From positions 3,472,001 through 3,536,000 of the forward strand of contig JAJUBI010000006.1 in assembly GCA_022419385.1 (NCBI GenBank): DNA of 64,000 nucleotides. Reading direction: 5' to 3'. Position 1 is the stretch's first letter. Each line of letters opens with the position of its first letter. This DNA is from Paraconiothyrium sp. Pb-2020 (Eukaryota; Ascomycota; Dothideomycetes; Pleosporales; Didymosphaeriaceae). Under the pieces are notes generated by a model. It worked only from the letters and a program-made list of their open reading frames with translations, had not been told where the DNA came from and did no database searches. This document shows positions 41,387 through 51,653 of the stretch, in pieces. A program made the position numbers and the translations under genes.

Positions 41387-43006
41387 CTACAGCATGAGCT
41401 CCAACGGGTTCTCGATCGCCTTCTTCAGCTCCTTCATGAATTCACCACCAACTGCGCCATCGACGACCTTGTGGTCGAAGCTGCCGGTGATGACGATCTG
41501 ATCATCCCACTCAACGCTCGGTGTACCGTCTTCTGAAAGCTCGCCAGGTACTGCGACCTTCTGTGTTGTGCCGATTGCGACGATCGTGGCTTGAGGGGGG
41601 TTGATGACAGCAGTGAAGCGCTCAACGGCAGAGTTCATGCCCATGTTCGAAATGGTGATGGTTCCGCCCTGGTACTCCTCCGGCTTCAGCTTACCGTCAC
41701 GCGCGCGCTTACCAAGATCCTTGATGGAAGAAGAAACAGTCTGGAGGCCGAGACCATTCACGTTCTTGACGATGGGGGTCATCAAACCGACAGGGGTAGC
41801 AACAGCGACGGAAACATCGACAACGTTGTGTTGGCGGATGACAACGTTTCCACCCTCCTCACGCCATGATGAGTTGGCGGCGGGAACCTTGCGTGCGGCG
41901 ACGGCGACAGCCTTGACGAGGAAGTCGTTGACTGAGAGCTTGTACTCGCCCTTGGAGGATGCGTTGAGCGCTTCGCGGAGCTTGAGCAGCTTGGACACGG
42001 AGATGTTGGAGGCGACAAAGTAGTGAGGGTTCTGCTGCATGCTCTGAGTAAGACGCGAGGCGATGACCTTGCGCATGCTGGTCGCAGGGACGTCCTCGTA
42101 TGTAACGGCTGCCGGTGCAGTCGCGGGAGCTCCAGCAGCGGGCTGGACGGGCTCGTCCTTCTTCTTCTGGTGACGATCGATGGGGAGCTCGAGACGCTTG
42201 CCGGAGGAGTCAGATTCGATGGCCTGGGGAGCAGCCTCCTCCTTCGCGGGCGGAGCAGTGCTGGATCCCGACTTCGGTGGCTCGCTGGCTTCAGAAGCCT
42301 CGCCTTCCTTAGACGGCGCAGCGGCCTTCTTCTCGCCTCCAGCATCCTCAACAGAGAATGATTCGAAAGCAGAGACATCCTCGCCCTCCTCAACCATGAC
42401 TGCGATGGGCTAGTCGAAATTAGCTATGCCACACCTCCAAATGATGTTTCAATGTCCGATGCGTAAAAGCAGCCTAAAAGCCGTATCCTCCGCCGAAGGA
42501 AGAGAAACTTACAGTGCCAACTGCGACGTCCTTCTCGCCAGAGTCCTTGAGAATCTTGGCGATGACACCCTCTTCCTGGAATTCAAAGTCCATCTGGGCT
42601 TTATCCGTCTCGATCTCCACCAGAACGTCTCCCGGCGCGATGGTGTCGCCGACCTTCTTCTGCCAGGTACCAATATTTCCGGCGGTCATGGTAGGAGACA
42701 GGGCAGGCATGCTGACGACCGTGTGCGAGGGGAAGGCTGTACATGGCGCAAATCAGTATTCATGTTTCCCGGTAGTCTCAGATCAGACAGCGAGGAATGT
42801 GAGGCTCACACTTGGAGGCATAGTATCTGGCGAGAGCTGCGAAAGCTGGTGTTCGTCGGCTGCAGACATGTCAGCAAAGCTTCCTTGGGCGTGGGATGCG
42901 GTGCAGGAGTAACGTACGATGCGTTCAAGCTTCCTCGCAGGGTAATTGAACCTCTCGAGGTCAATTGGGATCCCGCGCGGGACAGAAAGGTCGTTGTCGC
43001 AGGCAT
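41387..43006 (-). CDS. lat1: pyruvate dehydrogenase E2 (dihydrolipoamide acetyltransferase), apparently lacking the subunit-binding domain
   Basis: Model: complement(join(41387..42409,42513..42736,42810..42859,42918..43006)), 461 aa. Residues 1-43 form a Ser/Arg/Thr-rich mitochondrial presequence. One lipoyl domain follows (SFPSHTVVSMPALSPTMTAG, lipoyl Lys92 in IETDKAQMD). A flexible Ala/Pro/Glu linker leads to the catalytic domain (VPATSMRKVIASRLTQSMQQ, active-site motif FDHKVVDGA). The enzyme transfers acetyl groups to CoA in the mitochondrial matrix and forms the core of the complex. Between linker and catalytic domain E2 proteins normally carry a roughly 35-residue peripheral subunit-binding domain (pattern SPxxxxLAxExG...GTGxxGRI). 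Here the stretch near residues 190-205 is GKRLELPIDRHQKKKDEPVQ and no such domain is seen. The gene is divergent from SEC7. Confidence 0.93.
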
Positions 43007-43572
43007 TGTGACGGGATGCCGATGGGTCCGCTGAAAATTTCCCGGGGCACTCAAGGAGCGAAGGCAGGCAGCACCTGTTTGCGGGAGGAGCGAGGAGAAG
43101 ATGTAGGAGGAGAGCCCGCGCTCGAGAGTCGGAGAATCGATGTGCTTGGAGATGGAGAGATTGTCGCGCCCAACAGAATCAAAGTGTTTAGCTGTTGGCC
43201 GTAGCGGCCGGCCAAGACAATCTCGCTGTTAGTCCCCGACAGGAGCAGGGTGCAACCGCCACAGGCACGGCCACAGTCGGAGCTGCGACGGTCGAGCGCC
43301 GCGCGCTGACAGGGATGCACGACGTCGGGACGGGTTAGGAGGCTGATGCCAAAGACACTTTGTCATTCCACGTTGAATTGTACAGTACAGCGCCCCTTTG
43401 GCGGCCTTTTTCTGCAGCTGTTGACTAGTTGTATTACCTTGGCAGGCACAGCCCACAGTTCCTGCCGCCTTCCGTCGAGCTCCTTACTCCGCAATGGTAG
43501 CTTGAGGGGCAGATATCAAAGAAGGAGCAACCGCAGGGACACGGCGCATCACGAGCACACCCACAATCCATA
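43007..43572. other. divergent promoter region of E2 and SEC7
   Basis: These 566 bases separate two divergent housekeeping genes. No clear element is recognised. Confidence 0.45.
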
Positions 43573-46500
43573 ATGGCCGACACAGAGCCTTCGCCAGGCT
43601 CATCGGAGGTGGAGGATAAGTGGCCGAGCGGGCAGACGCAGCAGGAGACACCCGCCGCAGAAGAGGACATGCATGAAGATGCAGGCTCCCACGCGGCATC
43701 TGAAGACACAGACGAGAGAGCTCCGCCGACTTCCAGCGCACCGCAAACCCCGGCGGACATGCCCACGCCCACGCCTCCGACTCCCAAACTCAATGTGCCT
43801 GAGCCAGAGGAAGCAGACTCGCGCCGCACCGCCGAGTTCTTCGACCAGCGCATGCACAGCGAGCGTTCACGCACCGATTCACAGTCCACCGCCGCCACGG
43901 CTGCGACAACGGCCACGCGACCATCGACACGTAGCTCGCTGGTCTTTGTGATTACAGCGCTGGAGAACATAGCCGCATCCAAAGATGCGAAGAAGAACAA
44001 GAAGCTGGGGGACTCGGTCGCAACGGCCTTGGCAGCTATCAAAGCAGAGGGCGACCCTTCACGCATAAACCCCGAGACACTCTTCCAGCCGCTTCAGCTA
44101 GCCTCCGAGGCTCCGTCAGTACCCGTTTCTATAGTAGCGTTGGACTGCATAGGCAAATTGATCAGCTACTCGTACTTCTCCGTGCCTTCCGAGCCACAGG
44201 GCGACAACGAGGCTGCGCCACTCATCGAGAAGGCCATAGACACAATATGCGAATGCTTCCAGGGTGAGGCGACGCCGCCGGATGTGCAGCTCCAGATCGT
44301 CAAGTCTTTACTGGCTGCCATCCTGAACGACAAGATCGTAGTGCACGGTGCAGGACTGTTGAAGGCTGTGCGGTTAACGTACAACATCTTCTTGCTTTCC
44401 AAGTCGAGCGCAAACCAGCAGGTCGCCCAGGGAGCATTGACACAGATGGTTGGCACGGTCTTTGAAAGAGTCAAGAGCAGACTGGCAGCGAAAGAAGCTA
44501 GAGTCAATCTTTCGCGCGTGTCGTTAAACGACAAGGACAATTCCGAAGAGCATGTTCCCGAGGAGGCCGACGTTGACACGGAACTCACAAATGGTACCGA
44601 AATAGGCGCAGAGGATGCGGAAGAGGAGCGATATGACCCTGAATCCGGTGAGCCCAGCGACAAGCCAGTAGATAAACACACCGGGCCCAAGATCACTCTG
44701 CAGAGTTTCGAAAATAATATGAGCTTCAACGACGACCGGATCCACGACAACGCACCGACCTTGGTTACGCGGATAAAGGGCAAGCAAGGGTCAAGGCAAG
44801 TTTTTGGCGTAGAAGCTTCGCCAAATCCGCAAGAGGGGGAAGGCTCAGATGAAGAGGAAGAAGATGAGATATTCGTCAAAGATGCCTATCTGGTTTTCCG
44901 CGCCATGTGCAGGCTGAGCACTAAGACCCTCGCGGTGGACCACGCATTGGATGTAAAGTCCCAAGGCATGCGCTCAAAGTTGCTGTCTCTGCATATCATT
45001 CACACCATATTACACAACAATATTGCCGTCTTCATTTCGCCATATGCAACAATAAGAAGCGGCAGTGGCGATGAGCCCACTACGTTCGTACAGGCCATCA
45101 AGCAGTACCTTTGCTTGAGCCTGAGTCGAAACGGCGCGAGCTCTGTCAATAAAGTCTTCGAGGTGGCGTGCGAAATCTTTTGGCACATGCTCAAGTACTT
45201 GCGCGTTATGTTGAAGAAGGAAGTCGAGGTGTTTTTGAAGGAGATCTACCTTGCCACCCTCGACAAGAGGAGTGCGCCTGCGTTCCAGAAACAATACATT
45301 CTGACAGTATTCCGACGGCTAGCAGCTGATCCTCGTGCGCTAGTCGAAATTTACCTCAACTACGACTGCGATCGCACCGCGCTCGATAATATGTACCAAC
45401 GTGTTGTTGAGCATCTTTCCAAGATATCGAGCACGCCGGTTACTGTGTCGCCTATGCAGCAACAAGCCTACCAAGAACAGCGCGAGAAGCAGGCGAAGGC
45501 TTCGGATTGGCAGACCAGAGGGACTTTGCCTCCCTCGTTATCCACGGCATCGATGAACGTACCACACGAAAGCGAGCACGCGTATCCTCCCGAATATGCT
45601 ATGAAGCAGGAGTCGTTAGAAGGCCTTGTCGAAATTCTGCGATCGCTGGTGAACTGGTCGGAACAGTCTGTCAACAACGGTGCAAGAAATTCGAACGTAG
45701 ATTTGAGGGGTTCGGTCGACAACCTCCGGGCTTCTACCGATAACAGGACCATTTCCGAATCTCCAAATGTGGGAGGAGACTCAGGGACCGTGACGCCAAT
45801 GGTGGAGGACGATTACGGTGAACTGGAAAAGGCGAAACAGAAGAAGACCGCTCTAACAAGGGCTGTCCGCGAGTTCAATTACAAACCAAAGCGCGGTATA
45901 AAGACGTTGATCAAAGAGGGATTCATTGCATCAAATTCCCCCGAAGATATTGCCCGTTTCTTCCATGAGACCGATCTTCTGGACAAGGGACCGCTTGGCG
46001 AGTTCCTAGGAGAAGGCGATGAAGAAAACATTAAGATCATGCACGCTTTCGTCGACCAGCTGGATTTCACCAAGACGCGGTTCACTGACGCTCTCCGACG
46101 TTTCCTCCAATGCTTCCGGTTACCTGGCGAGGCTCAGAAAATTGATCGATTCATGTTAAAATTCGCCGAAAGGTACATCACCGGGACTCCTAATGCTTAT
46201 GCTAACGCCGACACCGCATATGTCCTATCATATTCAGTAATCATGTTGAATGTAGATCAGCACAGCAAGAAGATGAAAGGCCCTCGTATGACTCCAGAAG
46301 ACTTCATCAAGAACAATCGCGGTATCAATGACGGCGCCGATCTACCGGAAGAGTATCTTCGGGGTATCTACGAGGAAATCGCGAGCAAGGAGATTGTGTT
46401 GGAAACAGAACAAGAAGCTGCGGCAGATAAAGGTCTTGTACAGCCTCAGCAACAAGGAGGACTGGTGGCAGTCGGCCAAGCCTTGATTGGTGGTGGGCGA

Positions 46501-49500
46501 GATCTTCAAAGAGAAGTCTACGTACAAGCATCGGAGGCCATGGCCAATAAGACTGAGCAACTGTACAAACAGCTTCTTCGCGCTCAACGAAAGACTACAA
46601 GGGCACTACCAGTCTCCAAGTTCATCCCTGCATCCTCATCTAAACACGTTGGGCCAATGTTCGAGGTCACATGGATGCCTTTCCTTACCGCGCTGTCCGG
46701 TCAAGCCCAGGATCACAACATTGAGATAGTAAGGCTCTGCCTTGAAGGCATCAAATTGGCCATTCGCATCTCATGCATATTCGATGTGGAGAGTGCCCGG
46801 CAAGCTTTTGTTGCATTCTTGGCTCGCTTCACTAATCTCTATAATCTGAGTGAGATGAAAGCCAAGAACATGGAAGCTTTGAAGATTTTGATTGAGATTG
46901 CAAACACAGAAGGCAACCTGCTGCAAGAGTCTTGGCGCGAGGTGTTGACCTGCGTCTCTCAGCTCGACCGCTTCCAGCTCATATCGGCTGGTATCGACGA
47001 ACGCTCAGTGCCTGACGTTTTGAAGACCCAGTCGCAAGGTGGAGCACAATCCCGGAAGTCGCTGAATGTGCCGAATAACAGGAGACGACAAATTTCGCAT
47101 ACGAACAGTATGCAGTTCCAGGCGGACGTTGCCGAGGAGAGCCGCTCCACTGATATCGTAAGAGGCGTTGACCGGATATTCACGAGCACAGCCAACCTTT
47201 CCGGAGAGGCCATCGTCGACTTCGTCAAGGCGCTGACCCAAGTCAGCTGGCAAGAGATTCAGTCATCTGGCCAAAGCGAGTCCCCTCGCACATACAGCTT
47301 GCAGAAACTCGTCGAGATTAGCGGTTACAATATGACTCGTGTTCGTTTCGAATGGACGAACATCTGGCAGATACTTGGCGCACATTTCAATGAAGTCGGC
47401 TGCCACACGAACACGAACGTTGTTTACTTTGCCCTCAACTCATTGCGACAGCTATCAATGAAGTTCATGGAAATCGAAGAACTGCCTGGCTTTAAATTTC
47501 AAAAGGACTTTCTGAAACCCTTCGAACACATCATCAGCAATGCTAGTGTCGTGTCGGTCAAAGACATGGTACTGCGCTGTCTCATTCAGATGATTCAGGC
47601 GCGAGGCGAAAATATTCGTTCCGGGTGGAAGACTATGTTCGGAGTCTTCACTGTGGCTGCACGCGAGCCATATGGTAAGTTAGATGTCTTGTCAGCTGCA
47701 CAAAGCTAATATGTGTCGATAGAGGGCATCGTCAATCTTGCGTTCGAGAATGTATCGCAGGTGTATAACACGCGCTTTGGCGTAGTGATCTCCCAGGGTG
47801 CTTTCGCGGATTTGATCGTTTGCCTTACCGAGTTCTCCAAGAACTATAAATTTCAGAAGAAGTCACTACAAGCTATCGAACTATTGAAGTCATCCGTACC
47901 GAAGATGCTGCGGACCCCCGAGTGTTCGCTCTCGGCTAGAGCTGGATTTGTGAAAGAGTCTGACAAAGGCTCAGCAATACCTAAGCAACCGACTCGCCAG
48001 ACGCAAGAAGAGCAGTTCTGGTTCCCTGTGCTGTTTGCGTTCCACGATGTCTTGATGACGGGCGAAGATCTGGAAGTACGATCAAGAGCACTCAGCTACC
48101 TCTTTGAGACTCTCATAACCTACGGTCGCGACTTCCCACGAGACTTCTGGGATATGCTCTGGCGGCAGCTACTCTACCCCATCTTCATGGTATTGAAGTC
48201 GAAATCGGAGATGTCGAAGGTCCTGAACCATGAGGAACTGTCTGTCTGGCTTTCCACGACAATGATTCAGGCTCTGCGAAATATGGTCCGCCTATTCACT
48301 CACTTTTTTGATTCTCTAGAATACATGCTCGATCGGTTTCTTGATCTTCTGGCACTCTGTATCTGCCAGGAGAACGATACACTTGCTCGAATCGGCAGTA
48401 ACTGCTTGCAGCAATTGATATTGCAGAACGTTCAGAAGTTCACCCCCCAACACTGGAATCAGATCGTCAGGGCCTTTGTCGACCTGTTTGCACGGACGGA
48501 AGCGACAGCGTTAATGTCGGCTGCAACAGCAGGCACACCCTCCCAGTCACAAACCCCCAATGGCTTCAATGGGGTTGATGGCGAGAAGACCCCTACAGCG
48601 CCTCCGAAAGAGCTCTCGCTCCAGACTCCTAGCGAAGAGGAATCCACCAGCCACAATGCTCTTGGGATCAACGGCCTTAACAGCCCGCGTCGACCATCTG
48701 TCGTAACAAATGACTCCACAAACTCTCTTGCCGCAGAGCAAGCACGCATGCCGTCGCCACTGCCCAAACGTCAAACTCAAGAGCTCGAAGACTACCGACC
48801 TGAAGACCAAGACGTCCCGCAACCACCTGTAGTCGTCACTGCTGCCCGTCGACGCTTCTTCAACCAGATCATTACCAAATGCGTACTTCAGCTCCTCATG
48901 ATTGAAACCGTTCAAGAGCTCTTCACCAACGATGCAGTCTACGAAAAGATTCCATCGGGCGAGCTCCTCCGCCTCATGGCCGTACTCAAGAAATCCTACC
49001 ACTTTGCCAAGCGCTTCAACGCAGATCGCGACCTCCGTACCCGCCTCTTCAGGGAAGGCTTCATGAAGCAGCCGCCCAACCTCCTCAAGCAAGAATCCGG
49101 CTCCGCCTCCGTCTACGTCAGCATCCTTTTCCGCATGTATCACGACACCTCTACTGACCGCGCCGCCTCGCGCGCCGACACAGAAGCCGCGCTCATTCCG
49201 CTCTGCGAGGACATCATATCGTCATACATCGAACTCGATGAGGAAACGCAGCAGCGCAACATCGTCACCTGGCGGCCTGTCGTCGTTAGTGTGCTGGACG
49301 GGTACTGCGGGTTTCCACCTGGCGAGTTTGAGAAGCATGTTGAGGTTTTCGCGCCGCTGGTTGTGGGGCTGTTGGGCACCGAGCTGGCACAGGATATACA
49401 GAGGGCAGTGCAGGCGCTCGTCATGAGAGTGTTTGAGAGCAAAGTTGGCATCGAGAGGGTGCCGCTTATGACACCGGCGGTAAGGAGTCCGAGGGGGAGT

Positions 49501-49548
49501 TTTCACGGGAGTCCAAAGTTGGACCGCAAGGCAAGTCGGGGGAAGTGA
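43573..49548 (+). CDS. SEC7: Sec7-type ARF guanine nucleotide exchange factor (Golgi), two exons
   Basis: Model: join(43573..47674,47723..49548), 1975 aa with one 48-bp intron (join REPYEGIVNLAFENV). Order of parts: acidic Pro/Thr-rich N-terminus, DCB and HUS regions (about 130-700, with HUS box-like NYDCDRTALDNMYQRVVEHL), the Sec7 domain (about 756-945) and several HDS regions. The catalytic glutamic finger is Glu814 in FLGEGDEENI; RLPGEAQKIDRFMLKFAERY follows. The protein loads GTP onto ARF at the trans-Golgi to start coat assembly. The motif YVLSYSVIMLNVDQHS carries Tyr/Ser/Asp at positions that in other Sec7 domains go with brefeldin A sensitivity. The length is in the range of fungal Sec7/BIG proteins. 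Confidence 0.95.
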
Positions 49549-50368
49549 GGTTGAGTGAACGTTTTGCTTTCTTTCATTGACCGCAGGTGTTTGTGAGAAA
49601 AAGCTCTTATCTGTGGTAGCATTTAGATGGATGCTCGTCATTTTCCCTTCTTCATTGTAGCGTTTATTTAGTGAGTGCCGTTCAGCCTTGTGTCCGGGCA
49701 CCTTTGTGTCACAAAAGATGGTGATATGGACAGCTAGAGGTCAGGGCGTTTGTATAGTAGTACCAAAGGTAGCCGGCTCTGCTGTAGGTGTGGTGCTGTT
49801 TGACATGTCGAAGATTGTATAGTTTACGTCGCTGTTCTGTTACTGAGAGTCTTTGGAACCCGATGTTAGCGTCTGTGTCAGTGCTGTCGTGCCGAATTGT
49901 TGTCACAATCACGCCGTTGGAGGTGAATCATATAGAGAATGAAAGGACTCATACGACGTGCGACACTTCATGACCAGACCCCATATCTACTGGTGCATTC
50001 CGATAGAAGGTGTTGGACTATGAACGGCACATCCATTGAATAGACGTACCTGCCAAACAAGTGTGATTATACCCTTGATTCCTCTCCCTTCACCAGGAAC
50101 CGATACTGGAGCTTTGACCTCGACGAGAACCCCGCAAGGCGCGTTTACATTTCTGACGCTCCGTTTACTACAGAGAAGAGAACACAAAAGAGGCTCGACC
50201 ACATTTCTTTCCCCGCACACTCACTTCTCACAACCACCCACGCTCTCGAATTCTCAAGACTCGACCACCACCTTCATCACAACTGTGGAACTATAATCAT
50301 TCGCGTATGCCCAGCGTCGCCTCGCACGCTTTCACTCGCGCCGATAACTCACACACCCCAGTCTCACC
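49549..50368. other. intergenic
   Basis: The 820 bases after SEC7 hold its 3' UTR and the promoter of the next small gene. Nothing else recognised. Confidence 0.4.
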
Positions 50369-50671
50369 ATGGGCCACAAACACTCAAAGTGCCTCGACGG
50401 CAGCGAGCCACGCTGCTATCTCTGGCGCTGCGGCTGCGATGCTCCAACGTGCTTTTTGTGCATCCGCTTCACCTCTATGTCATCCAACGACCCGCTCATG
50501 AAGTGGATGCACGAGTACACCTGGGTTTTGGGCGACCTTGTGTTCCTCGTGCTCCTCGTTGGGGTTATCAAAATTGCTTTGGCGCTGCGGGAGATCACGA
50601 GGAGGGATAGGGCGTATAGGGAGCTGGAGGTCTACGACGAGGAGGGTGAAGGAGGGGCATTGTTGAGCTGA
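50369..50671 (+). CDS. short single-pass membrane protein with PRCYLxxCxCDA motif
   Basis: A 100-aa intronless frame starting MGHKHSKCLDG. A Cys-rich N-terminal part (EPRCYLWRCGCDAPTCFLC) precedes one membrane helix (WVLGDLVFLVLLVGVIKIAL) and a charged cytosolic-type tail (REITRRDRAYRELEVYDEEG). Gly2 could be myristoylated. The PRCYLxxCxCDA motif recurs in the 74-aa frame at 51244-51468, which argues that both are real, related proteins. Function is unknown; there is no cleavable signal peptide. The motif may bind metal or be disulfide/palmitoyl modified, but that is speculation. Confidence 0.55.
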   Translation: MGHKHSKCLDGSEPRCYLWRCGCDAPTCFLCIRFTSMSSNDPLMKWMHEYTWVLGDLVFLVLLVGVIKIALALREITRRDRAYRELEVYDEEGEGGALLS

Positions 50672-50763
50672 GCTGAGGATGAGCGGAGTACATCCTGAAG
50701 GGGCGTAGAAGGGTGTGGAGTTTACACGGGTGTGCATATACTCTGGCATTGGAGTTTTGGAGT

Positions 50764-51066
50764 ATGGGAGATGTTGCACATGGGCATGCTGAGCGCGAGA
50801 GAATCTGTGGGTATACTACATGTGTCACTGCGTTGACTATTCGACGAGGCATTCGAGTTCTTGTCTCTGGCGCTCTAGTGCTCTTTAGCATGATGGGGAT
50901 TATGTGGACTTGTTGGGTTCGTGCTCCCAAGCGCCCAATGTGTAACAATTCGTGGAAGCACTGCACGTGCGCCTGGACGACTGATTGCACGTGGCCACAC
51001 TCTCAAATTCACACACAAGCCCCGCAGTCTGTTCACTGGTTGCTCGAGGAAAGGCTTTCACCTTGA
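50764..51066 (+). CDS. possible diverged member of the small membrane-protein tandem
   Basis: A 100-aa frame from ATG at 50764 (MGDVAHGHAERER) between the two PRCYLxxC genes on the same strand. It has one hydrophobic helix (VLVSGALVLFSMMGIMWTC) and then a Cys cluster, RPMCNNSWKHCTCAWTTDC. It begins with MG and has a HCTC pair like the neighbours, but helix and Cys cluster are in the opposite order, so relationship is doubtful. It may be a decayed copy or chance. Confidence 0.28.
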   Translation: MGDVAHGHAERERICGYTTCVTALTIRRGIRVLVSGALVLFSMMGIMWTCWVRAPKRPMCNNSWKHCTCAWTTDCTWPHSQIHTQAPQSVHWLLEERLSP

Positions 51067-51243
51067 TCTCGCGCCGGACCACTCACAACTGAATTACGAT
51101 GTGAGATCTTGGAAACCGCCCCGTCAACCACCTTCACTTCCAATTTCCAGCGCAGTACACAGCCCGACACCCACTACATCTCCTCAATCCACGTCTTGCT
51201 CTGGAAATTCTATCCCTCGACTTGACATCCCCTCAAGCCAACT

Positions 51244-51468
51244 ATGGGATCTTCAACCAGCGCACTCGCCTGCCCCTCCGGGGCCCCACCCCGCTGCTAC
51301 CTCTCATACTGCACCTGCGACGCCGGAGACATGCCAGGCTGGGTCAAAAATGAAGACGACGCTGTGACGCTGATGTTAATTTTTGGAATGGCGCTCATTG
51401 TTGCGGCGGGCGTCGGATGGGCGTCAAGGGCACAGGACAGAAGGAGGGCGGGGTGGGAAGTTGATTAA
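51244..51468 (+). CDS. short single-pass membrane protein with PRCYLxxCxCDA motif
   Basis: A 74-aa intronless frame starting MGSSTSALACPSGAP. The motif PPRCYLSYCTCDAGDM matches the protein at 50369-50671, and a single membrane helix follows (VTLMLIFGMALIVAAGVGWA), ending in a short basic tail (RAQDRRRAG). Shared motif, strand and topology suggest an old tandem duplication. The nucleotide sequence between the motifs has diverged strongly, so conservation of these residues implies selection. Function unknown. Confidence 0.5.
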   Translation: MGSSTSALACPSGAPPRCYLSYCTCDAGDMPGWVKNEDDAVTLMLIFGMALIVAAGVGWASRAQDRRRAGWEVD

Positions 51469-51653
51469 CCAGAAACAGGGTGCAACTATGAGATACCTTG
51501 GGGATAAGAAGACGATTCGGGACGAACAGACGGTCCGGGCCGGAAAAAGATTGCATTGGAAGGAGAAGACTCGACTCATCATGAACTATGATCGATTTGG
51601 GAGAAGAGAGTTCATAATTATCATTCAGCATTGTGTACAGAGCGAAATGACCC

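Noticed and set aside
43434..44066. 210-codon antisense frame over the SEC7 5' end
   Set aside because: Shadow of the sense coding sequence; Ser/Ala/Val-rich with no signature.
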